A stretch of DNA of 64,000 nt. Source: Pseudomonas fluorescens. GTDB lineage: Bacteria; Pseudomonadota; Gammaproteobacteria; Pseudomonadales; Pseudomonadaceae. Location: positions 868,001-932,000 of the forward strand of contig NZ_CABVIY010000001.1 of the NCBI RefSeq assembly GCF_902498195.1, read 5' to 3'. Position 1 is the stretch's first letter; each line of letters opens with the position of its first letter. Shown here in pieces: positions 50,856 through 58,222 of the stretch. The translations under genes and the position numbers were made by a program. The notes beneath the pieces are model-generated. The model was not told the origin of the DNA, made no database searches, and saw only the letters and a program-made list of their open reading frames with translations.

Positions 50856-53411
50856 TCACCAGCTGATTCTGATGCCTAGGTTGCCGGCCGTTCCACGCTG
50901 CTGATTGCTGTCGATATTACTGCTGTAATCGGCACTGGCATACACACTGACCCCAGGGGCGAGCGTCAGGTTGGCGCCGAGGCCGAGATCGGCCCACGCG
51001 CTCTTTTGTTCAGTGTCGATATCGGTGCTCCCGGCAAAGGTGACGGTGTCGGTGCCCGAAAAAGTCTGCCAGAGGTTAGCCCGCAGCCAGGGTTCCAGCG
51101 GCAGGCCGGCGAGGGCGTAGCGGCCCTTGACTCGCGCACCGAGACGCCCGGTCCAGGCCGGGTCGGAATCGAACGACACCCGGGAAATGCCGTCGTCCTG
51201 GCTGTCGAGCCTGACCTGCTGGTGAATGACTTGCGCCTGGGGTTCGATTACCCAGTTGCCCGCCAGCGCCAACGGATAACCGGCCTCCGCCGACAGGGTC
51301 AGGGCGTGACCGTGGTTATCGATTTTGAGGCCGCGATCGGAATGGCTGTCACCGTCGAGCCAGGTGTACATCGCCACCGTATCGACGTACCCGCCCCTGG
51401 GGTCGGTCAGGGTCCAGTAGGCGCCAAGACTGTCGCCTTCCAGTTCGACCTTGCCGGCGCGCTTGCCTTGGAAGCCTTGGTTGAAACCGTCGACATCGCC
51501 TTTCAAGCGGCTGTGGCCGACGAAGAAGCCGCTGCGCTGGGTGTGCCCGCCAGCGGTTTGCGAGGCGTAAAGATCGTTGCCCACCTGGAAGCCTTTGAGC
51601 GAGCCGTCGAGCCGTGGCGTGACGGTGCCGGACCAGGTCTGGTCGAAGTCCTTGCCATAGACCCGGCCCCAGCCTGCGCCGAAGGCACCGGTTTCGCTCA
51701 ACAGACGCTGGTCACCCTGGCGATCATGGAAGGTGCCGAGGGCGGTCAGGGCCAGTTGTGCAGCGGCGGGGGTCAAGACGGACCAGACCGGCACTTCCTG
51801 ACGGTACAACGTAATCGGCGCGGCACCGGGCTCGGGCGTGGGCAGTGGCGGGCTGCCGGCAGCCGCTACCGGCGTCGCCACCAGCGGTACCAGTTGCACC
51901 ACGGGCGGCAGCGCCGGGTCGGGGTTGGCCACGGTCACCGCCACCAGGGGCGGTGCCACGACGGCCGAACGCAAGTACCAGCTGTTTTCGCTGCCCGGGG
52001 TGACGCCGCCCTTGTACAGCGCGTATTGAAAGGCGCCGGCCTCCACCGGGGCCTTGAGCGCAAACGCGCCGTTGTCGCTGACGGCCGCGCCTCTGGCCTC
52101 GACCACCTGGATGCCGTTTTGCAAGGTTTCGGCGCCAGTGCCATTGAGGTTGCTGACACTGATCGCGGTGGTGCCGGTCAAGGTTCCGTCAATCACCACC
52201 AGTTTGTCGCTGGGCGAACTGTCATCACCGAGCACGCTTTGCACACTCAATTGGCCGCCGCTGCCAGCGTAATTGCCCTGCACGGTCAGCGTGTCGCTGG
52301 TGCGGGTGTTGCCGCTGGCGAGGTCGATGATCCCGGCATTGTTCAACGTGGCTCGCTGGCCGGCGGTGAAGGGCGTGATGCTGCCTTGTGTGGATGTCAG
52401 GATGCTGCTGCCATCGATATTGAACACGCCGGTGCCGCTGGCGCTGTCGCCCAGTATGAAATTATCGGCCAGATCGAGCCGCGAGCCCTTGTTCAGATTG
52501 ACCGTTTCCCAATTGAGGTAACGGCCGGCCCCGGCGGTGGTGGTCTGATCGAAGGTCAGTACATCGTTGCCCGCGCCCCCGTTGAGGCTCGGGGTCTGGG
52601 CCAGGATGCTCTCATTGAGATTGCGCAGGGTGGCATTGTCATCGCCACCTTCCATCAGGATGGCGGAGTGCAGGATGCCACCGCCGTCCCAGACAAAGGT
52701 GTCGTTGCCGACGCTGGTACGAATCTCGCCGACGACCTCGCCACCGGTCACGGTGACGCTGTCGTCGCCCCCGCTGACACTGATGAAGCCGCCAATCTTG
52801 CCGCCGGACACAATGATGGTGTCAGTGCCGAAGCCGGTTACCACGTTGCCATCGACCTCGCCGCCGGAGATGTCGAACAGGTTGTTATCGAGTTTCATAT
52901 CGACCCGACCGATCCGGCCTCCAGTCATCCGGGCGGTATCGCCGTCCTCGAAAGCACCGATGATTCTGCCACCGGTCATCAGGAAAAAGTCGCGGCTGTC
53001 ACCCTGGGCCAGCGACTGAATGCTGCCGCCACGCAGGGTGAAATTGTCGACGCCGTTTCCTTGCAGGACCGCCCCGGTGATCTGCCCGGCGCTGATAGTG
53101 AGCGTATCGGACCCATCCCCTTGATCGAGCGTGCCGGCAATGCTGCCGGAGTCCATGTTGACGGTATCGCTGCCGGCGCCGAATCGGACGTTGCCATTGA
53201 TCGAGCCAGTACCACCGGCGGGAAAGGTCAGGGTGTTGTTGCCCGCAAGATCAGTCAGCGGTCCGTTGCTGGCGCTGTCACAGGTGAAGTTATCGTTGCC
53301 GGCCGTGGGGGTAAGGGTGCAGGCAGCTTGCACAGGTTGCGGCCAGCCGGCGCATAACCAGATCGAAACGGCGCAGGCGCTGTACTTGGGAAAATCGCAG
53401 GCAAACTTCAT
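50856..53411 (-). CDS. Autotransporter with a beta-helix repeat passenger
   Basis: The 851-residue type V secretion protein starts MKFACDFPKYSACAVSIWLC, with a signal peptide ending near VQAA. Residues 77-262 form about ten coils of 20 residues with the pattern G-x-x-x-D-T/S-x-x-x-x-G-G-x-I/V-x-G. A further strand-rich part runs to about residue 530, a proline-rich linker (VATPVAAAGSPPLPTPEPGA) follows, and the barrel ends LGIRISW. GGAG precedes the ATG at 53411. The passenger suggests a surface adhesin-like beta-solenoid; no protease motif is visible. The barrel is paralogous to the one encoded just downstream. Confidence 0.87.
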   Translation of the reverse strand: MKFACDFPKYSACAVSIWLCAGWPQPVQAACTLTPTAGNDNFTCDSASNGPLTDLAGNNTLTFPAGGTGSINGNVRFGAGSDTVNMDSGSIAGTLDQGDGSDTLTISAGQITGAVLQGNGVDNFTLRGGSIQSLAQGDSRDFFLMTGGRIIGAFEDGDTARMTGGRIGRVDMKLDNNLFDISGGEVDGNVVTGFGTDTIIVSGGKIGGFISVSGGDDSVTVTGGEVVGEIRTSVGNDTFVWDGGGILHSAILMEGGDDNATLRNLNESILAQTPSLNGGAGNDVLTFDQTTTAGAGRYLNWETVNLNKGSRLDLADNFILGDSASGTGVFNIDGSSILTSTQGSITPFTAGQRATLNNAGIIDLASGNTRTSDTLTVQGNYAGSGGQLSVQSVLGDDSSPSDKLVVIDGTLTGTTAISVSNLNGTGAETLQNGIQVVEARGAAVSDNGAFALKAPVEAGAFQYALYKGGVTPGSENSWYLRSAVVAPPLVAVTVANPDPALPPVVQLVPLVATPVAAAGSPPLPTPEPGAAPITLYRQEVPVWSVLTPAAAQLALTALGTFHDRQGDQRLLSETGAFGAGWGRVYGKDFDQTWSGTVTPRLDGSLKGFQVGNDLYASQTAGGHTQRSGFFVGHSRLKGDVDGFNQGFQGKRAGKVELEGDSLGAYWTLTDPRGGYVDTVAMYTWLDGDSHSDRGLKIDNHGHALTLSAEAGYPLALAGNWVIEPQAQVIHQQVRLDSQDDGISRVSFDSDPAWTGRLGARVKGRYALAGLPLEPWLRANLWQTFSGTDTVTFAGSTDIDTEQKSAWADLGLGANLTLAPGVSVYASADYSSNIDSNQQRGTAGNLGIRISW
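52626..53183 (-). repeat. About ten 20-residue solenoid repeats in the autotransporter passenger
   Basis: Units such as GDGSDTLTISAGQITGAVLQ, GFGTDTIIVSGGKIGGFISV and SGGDDSVTVTGGEVVGEIRT show a repeating D-T/S, G-G and I/V pattern every 20 residues. One unit near residues 157-172 is shortened. Confidence 0.7.
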
Positions 53412-53694
53412 GCTCGTCTCCGCGTGTGGGTCGGCGACTGAGTGGCCACGTGTCAAAAATGGCAAGGCTTCAGTCGCCCTCGGCAGCGCAGGTTGCGAGA
53501 CAGCAGCGGGACAGCAGATACCCGGAAACGAAAACTTCAGCAACGACGGCCACTATGAGTCGCACGTCCATGCATTCGGCTGCAGGGACGAGTGCAACGT
53601 ATCAGCAGTTTTAGGCTGTCGCTACTGTCAAAAGTAACAGGTTAAACGTTTAAGCTTTCAGTGGTGAAGGCCTTTTGCCGGGTCGGCAAGCGGC

Positions 53695-54495
53695 TCAGAG
53701 GTGGACTTCAACGGCCAGCGGCAAATGATCCGACAGGTGCGTCCAGGGCTTGGTCCCGAGAATTTTCGGTTCATGGCTGGTGGCGTTGCGCAGGTAAACA
53801 CGGTCCAGGCGCAACAGCGGAAATCGCGCCGGATAAGTCTTGGCGGGACGGCCGTGATGGCGTTCGAAGGCTTCGTGCAGGTAGTCGCGGCGGGCGAGGG
53901 CGGCGTTGCCTTGCAACTGCCAGTCGTTGAAGTCGCCGGCAATGATTACCGGTGCCGTGTCGGGCAGGGATTCGAGCAGCTGGCAGAGCAACTGCAATTG
54001 AAGTTGGCGGTGGCTTTCCAGCAGGCTCAGATGAACGCAGATCGCATGGACCTCGGCGTGGCCCGGGACGTCCAGGACGCAATGCAGCAAGCCGCGACGT
54101 TCCGGGCCGGTGATGGACACGTCGAGGTTGCGGTATTCGCGAATCGGGTACTTGGACAGCAGCGCGTTGCCGTGATGACCATCGGGGTAGACCGCATTGC
54201 GGCCGTAGGCGAAATCGCTCCACATGCTGTCCGCGAGGAATTCATATTGCGAGGTCGTTGGCCAATCGTTGTAGCGCGAAGAGTGGCGATCGTGTTCGCC
54301 TACCACTTCCTGCAGAAACACCAGGTCCGCCGACGTACTGCGCACCGCTTCACGCAGCTCCGGCAGGATGAACCGTCGGTTGAGGGCGGTGAATCCCTTG
54401 TGGGTATTGACGGTCAGCACACGCAGTCGATGGATGGCCGGGGGTGTGGCCAACGGCACTGATTCGACCTTCTGCGGCTTGGAAGTACTGGTCAC
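53695..54495 (-). CDS. Endonuclease/exonuclease/phosphatase-fold protein
   Basis: The 266-residue protein of the EEP superfamily shows LTVNTHKGF, the metal-binding Glu in [12 protein letters not shown], the catalytic IIAGDFNDW and the terminal THLSDHLPL. These are the full set for a Mg-dependent phosphodiesterase. No signal peptide is seen. The GTG at 54495 has GAGGA 6 bases upstream; a GTG at 54501 sits too close to it. P. aeruginosa carries a similar gene near its glycogen cluster, as I recall. The substrate (nucleic acid, lipid or phosphoinositide-like) is undetermined. Confidence 0.87.
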   Translation of the reverse strand: MTSTSKPQKVESVPLATPPAIHRLRVLTVNTHKGFTALNRRFILPELREAVRSTSADLVFLQEVVGEHDRHSSRYNDWPTTSQYEFLADSMWSDFAYGRNAVYPDGHHGNALLSKYPIREYRNLDVSITGPERRGLLHCVLDVPGHAEVHAICVHLSLLESHRQLQLQLLCQLLESLPDTAPVIIAGDFNDWQLQGNAALARRDYLHEAFERHHGRPAKTYPARFPLLRLDRVYLRNATSHEPKILGTKPWTHLSDHLPLAVEVHL

Positions 54496-54576
54496 TTTCA
54501 CTCCTCTGAATCAAGGCTGACTTATGTATGCGACTGATGTCGGAGCGGGCAGTTCCGTCTGGAGTATCCCGCCCCC

Positions 54577-54602
54577 TGTAGGAGCGAGCCTGTTCGTTCC
54601 CA
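54577..54602. repeat. Single degraded REP-like palindrome
   Basis: GTAGGAGCGAGCCTGTTCGT followed by TCCCAC keeps the inner palindrome of the GTGGGAGC family but has no partner arm. Confidence 0.55.
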
Positions 54603-54622
54603 CAATTGAAGGTGGGTGGGGT

Positions 54623-55381
54623 TCAGACGAAAACGATTTCATAGGGTAGCCGCATCCGCTCCAGCAGCACCCGTGGCAACAGCGGGGCCAGACCGATGGC
54701 CGGTTCGCCGTCCAGCTGGCTGGCATAGGCATGGGTCGCATGGCTTTTGCGTGCGACTGTCCAGGTGTCCAGGCGCAGCTTGCGGGCGCGATGCCAGGGG
54801 ATGAGGCCGCGATCGCGGGTCGGCCAGTGCCAGGCCCGTACCGGCATTTCGTTGAAGACAGCGCCGGCGATGGTCGCGGCGTTGGCGCTGGCACGGCCCA
54901 CGGCATCATGGTCGCTGTTGCCGTCTTCGGACCAGGTGCTGAACACCACGTCGCCGGGCCGCAGGTAGCGGGTGATGAACTGCGTCAGTTCCAGCTGATG
55001 CTCGGCCAGGGCATTGTCGGTGAAACCGCCGCGAATCCACTTCAGGCTGTGCATCGGCAACCCCAGCCGACGCAAGGCTTCGACGCTTTCCTGGGCGCGA
55101 AACACGCTGAGGCGTTTTTCCGACCATTGCTGCGAGCCCGGATGGCTGGCGCTGCCATCCGTTATCGAGATCAATTGCAAGGGGTGCCCCAGGGCGCTGA
55201 GCAATTGCAGCAGGCCGCCGCACATCAGCACTTCATCGCCCGGATGCGGGGCAATGACCACGGCGCGGGCGCCGGCTGGAACCAGGGATTGAGTGCCGAT
55301 GACCGGGATATTGTCCAGCTGTGGAGCGTTGTTCCAGATTTGTGCCAGCGGGCTGTTGTCGAGCAGGGAGACCGGTTTCAT
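54623..55381 (-). CDS. PIG-L-like deacetylase with an altered active-site motif
   Basis: The 252-residue protein belongs to the LmbE/PIG-L family of zinc-dependent N-acetylglucosamine deacetylases. The usual A-H-P-D-D-E motif reads IAPHPGDEVLMCGG here: the first Asp, the presumed general base, is Gly, while the His and the second Asp that bind zinc remain. A downstream HDAVGRA block supplies the third ligand. The ATG at 55381 with AAGGA 7 bases upstream was preferred over one at 55459, which lacks a ribosome-binding site. It sits between the EEP gene and glgX. Activity is uncertain. Confidence 0.82.
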   Translation of the reverse strand: MKPVSLLDNSPLAQIWNNAPQLDNIPVIGTQSLVPAGARAVVIAPHPGDEVLMCGGLLQLLSALGHPLQLISITDGSASHPGSQQWSEKRLSVFRAQESVEALRRLGLPMHSLKWIRGGFTDNALAEHQLELTQFITRYLRPGDVVFSTWSEDGNSDHDAVGRASANAATIAGAVFNEMPVRAWHWPTRDRGLIPWHRARKLRLDTWTVARKSHATHAYASQLDGEPAIGLAPLLPRVLLERMRLPYEIVFV

Positions 55382-55526
55382 GGCAACGTCCTTGTTCTCG
55401 TTGATAGCAATGCGCGGCGTTCCGAACCCTGGAATCGCCGCGTGCAGAGTATTGCTCATCTAACGCTATTCGTCGCCCCGATGTTCCGAACGGTGAGTTT
55501 ATTCACCGGGCCACACCCGTCACCGT

Positions 55527-57683
55527 TCAGTCCTCCTCCTCGTGCTGCAGTTCGAACAGCAGCAGCGAGCGGCCGGTGACCGAGTATTCGCGGCCGAATT
55601 CGAAGCGCTCCTGGCCACGGATCGACGGTTGATTGGTGTCGATCATGCAGGTCCAGAAACCGCCATCCGGCACTTGCGGCAACAGGAAGTTGACGATGTC
55701 GTGGTGGGCGTTGACCACCAGCAGCAGCGTGGCGTCGGCGCCTTTGCGGCGGATGCCGGTTTCCTGGGCGCGCCCGTCAAGGAGCATGCCCAGGCAGCGG
55801 TTGTGCGCATCGTGCCAATGCTCGGTGGTCATCTCGCTGCCGTCCGCCGCCAGCCAGGTGACGTCCTTGACGCCGATGTCCTCGTTGTAATTGCCCACCA
55901 GGAAACGCCCGCGACGCAGGATCGGGTAGGCCAGGCGCAGTTTGATCAGGCGCTTGACGAACTTGAGCAGGGCCTTGCCGTCTTCGCTGAGGTCCCAGTT
56001 GACCCAGCCGATCTCGCTGTCCTGGCAATAGGCATTGTTGTTGCCGTCCTGGGTGCGGGCGAATTCGTCGCCGGCCACCAGCATCGGTGTGCCTTGGGCC
56101 AATAGCAACGTGGCGAAGAAGTTGCGCATCTGCCGGTGGCGCAGGGCGTTGATCTCGGGATCGTCTGTAGGGCCTTCGACGCCGTGGTTCCACGACAGGT
56201 TGTTGTTGCTGCCGTCCTGGTTGTTCTCGTCGTTGGCTTCGTTGTGCTTGTCGTTGTATGACACCAGGTCGTTGAGGGTAAAGCCGTCATGGGCGGTGAT
56301 GAAGTTCACCGAAGCATAGGGACGCCGACCGCGCTGATTGAACATCTCGCCGGAGGCGGTCATGCGGCTGGCGAAATCGGCGATTTGCCCGTCGTCGCCT
56401 TTCCAGAAGGCGCGCACGGTGTCGCGGAACTTGTCGTTCCATTCCACCCAGCCGGGCGGGAAGTTGCCGACCTGGTAGCCGCCGGGACCGCAGTCCCAGG
56501 GTTCGGCAATCAGTTTCACCTGACGCAGTACCGGGTCCTGGCGACAGGCGACGAGGAAACTGTGACGCTCGTCGAAACCATCGTGGTAACGCCCCAGAAT
56601 GGTCGCCAGGTCAAAGCGGAAGCCGTCCACGTGCATTTCCGAGGCCCAGTAGCGCAGGGAGTCGGTGACCATCTGCAGCACGCACGGGTGGCTCAGGTCC
56701 AGGGTGTTGCCGGTGCCGGAATCGTTGATGTAGAAGCGTTTGTCGTCGGGCATCAAGCGGTAGTACGAGGCGTTGTCGATGCCGCGCATGGACAGGGTCG
56801 GGCCTTGTTCGTTGCCCTCGGCGGTGTGGTTGTAGACCACGTCAAGAATCACTTCCAGATTGGCTTCGTGCAGGTGCGCGACCATCTCCTTGAACTCGGC
56901 GATCTTGCCGCTGGCCAGGTAGCGCGGGTCGGGGGCGAAAAACGCGATGCTGTTGTAGCCCCAGTAATTGGTCATGCCCTTGTGCAGCAGGTGCTGGTCG
57001 TTGACGAAGGCATGGATCGGCAGCAATTCCACGGTGGAGACGCCGAGCTTGCGGATGTGCTCCAGCACGTCATCGACCATCAACCCGGCGAACGTGCCGC
57101 GCACGTTCTCGGGGACGGCGGGGTGACGCATGCTGATGCCGCGTACGTGGGTCTCGTAAATGATGGTTTTGTCCCACGGCACACTGACCCGATGGTCGTG
57201 GCCCCAGGTGTGCGCCGGGTCGATGACCTTGCATTTGGGCACAAAGGGCGCGCTGTCGCGCTCATCGAAACTGAGGTCGGCGTCTGGGTGGCCGATGGTG
57301 TAGCCGAACAACGCCTCCGACCATTTCAGCTTGCCCACCAGTTGTTTGGCGTAGGGGTCGATCAGCAGTTTGTTGTGATTGAAGCGGTGGCCGTTGGCCG
57401 GGTCGTACGGGCCGTACACGCGGTAGCCGTAGATGAGTCCCGGGTGCGCATCGGGCAGGTAGCCGTGGTAGATCTCGTCGGTGTATTCAGGCAATTCGAT
57501 GCGTTCGATTTCCACTTCACCGGCATCGTCGAAAATGCACAGTTCGACGCGGGTGGCGTTGGCGGAAAACAAGGCGAAATTGACCCCCAGGCCGTCCCAG
57601 GTGGCACCCAATGGAAAGGGCAGGCCCTCACGGATACGCGACGGTTCTTGAGGTGTCGGCGTGTCTTTCTTTGGACGGGTCAT
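55527..57683 (-). CDS. glgX: Glycogen debranching enzyme (GlgX)
   Basis: The 718-residue GH13 isoamylase-type enzyme cleaves alpha-1,6 branches. It has an N-terminal CBM48 (LPFPLGATWDGLGVNFALFS) and the catalytic motifs DVVYNHTAEGNEQGPTLSMR, GFRFDLATILG, KLIAEPWDCGPGGYQVG and FITAHDGFTLNDLVSYND. AGGAGCACCT precedes the ATG. It is followed, in the direction of transcription, by the PIG-L-like gene, but a gap of 145 bases suggests separate units. It forms the first gene of the second half of the alpha-glucan cluster (PA2160-type order). Confidence 0.96.
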   Translation of the reverse strand: MTRPKKDTPTPQEPSRIREGLPFPLGATWDGLGVNFALFSANATRVELCIFDDAGEVEIERIELPEYTDEIYHGYLPDAHPGLIYGYRVYGPYDPANGHRFNHNKLLIDPYAKQLVGKLKWSEALFGYTIGHPDADLSFDERDSAPFVPKCKVIDPAHTWGHDHRVSVPWDKTIIYETHVRGISMRHPAVPENVRGTFAGLMVDDVLEHIRKLGVSTVELLPIHAFVNDQHLLHKGMTNYWGYNSIAFFAPDPRYLASGKIAEFKEMVAHLHEANLEVILDVVYNHTAEGNEQGPTLSMRGIDNASYYRLMPDDKRFYINDSGTGNTLDLSHPCVLQMVTDSLRYWASEMHVDGFRFDLATILGRYHDGFDERHSFLVACRQDPVLRQVKLIAEPWDCGPGGYQVGNFPPGWVEWNDKFRDTVRAFWKGDDGQIADFASRMTASGEMFNQRGRRPYASVNFITAHDGFTLNDLVSYNDKHNEANDENNQDGSNNNLSWNHGVEGPTDDPEINALRHRQMRNFFATLLLAQGTPMLVAGDEFARTQDGNNNAYCQDSEIGWVNWDLSEDGKALLKFVKRLIKLRLAYPILRRGRFLVGNYNEDIGVKDVTWLAADGSEMTTEHWHDAHNRCLGMLLDGRAQETGIRRKGADATLLLVVNAHHDIVNFLLPQVPDGGFWTCMIDTNQPSIRGQERFEFGREYSVTGRSLLLFELQHEEED

Positions 57684-57707
57684 AGGTGCTCCTGCAAATG
57701 GGATAAC

Positions 57708-57846
57708 TGTGGGAGCGAGCCTGCTCGCGAAGGCGGGGTGTCAGTCGACATAGATGTTGAAGCTGATGGCCCCTTCGCGAGCAAGCCCGCTCCCACAGGG
57801 AGTTTCTCTGGGCGAGCGAGCCCGTGGTGGCGAGCAAGCCCGCCAC
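57708..57846. repeat. REP pair plus a third related palindrome
   Basis: The arms CTGTGGGAGCGAGCCTGCTC and TTCGCGAGCAAGCCCGCTCC (57708-57798) are followed by a variant copy, GTGGTGGCGAGCAAGCCCGC, ending at 57846, between the DUF2934 gene and glgX. Confidence 0.82.
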
Positions 57847-57875
57847 GCAGTGATTCAGGTCAATCGTGTAAAGCG

Positions 57876-58202
57876 TCAGACCGCAGGTGGTTTGCGCGCC
57901 GCGCGAGGCTTTTTCTCTGCGGGCTTCTCGCCCGGTGGAATCACTTTGGAAGCGGCGGCGGGCTTTGCCTTGGCTTTGGCTTTTGGCTCGCCAGCCTTGC
58001 CGTTCAGCGCTTTACTGACGACCGGTTTGCTGGCTGCGGTCTTGCTGCCCGCCGCTTTCGGTGCCTTTTTCGGCGCCAGCGCTTCGGCATCGGCCAGCTT
58101 GCGGGCCATCTCCCAGTGCCGTGCTTCCTGGCCTTCGGGTTTTCCTTCGGACTCCCAGATCTGATAGGCAAACTCGCGGATGCGTTTATCGTCGATACTC
58201 AT
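57876..58202 (-). CDS. DUF2934 protein with a Lys/Ala-rich tail
   Basis: The 108-residue protein has a DUF2934 domain at residues 1-40 (REFAYQIWESEGKPEGQEAR followed by HWEMARKLAD) and a low-complexity basic tail of Lys, Ala and Pro, similar to histone-like or nucleic-acid-binding tails. AGGAG precedes the ATG. It lies 20 bases after treY on the same strand, and a DUF2934 gene occurs at this place in P. aeruginosa (PA2161, from memory). Its role in the trehalose cluster is unknown. Confidence 0.88.
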   Translation of the reverse strand: MSIDDKRIREFAYQIWESEGKPEGQEARHWEMARKLADAEALAPKKAPKAAGSKTAASKPVVSKALNGKAGEPKAKAKAKPAAASKVIPPGEKPAEKKPRAARKPPAV

Positions 58203-58222
58203 CGCAATGCTCCTGAATCAAC

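Noticed and set aside
51006..53357. Plus-strand open frame of 783 residues opposite the large autotransporter
   Set aside because: The autotransporter on the minus strand has signal peptide, repeats and barrel. The opposite frame is compositionally odd and has no motifs.
54577..54602. Terminator for the PIG-L-like gene
   Set aside because: The sequence is a decayed REP palindrome with no T-run after it.
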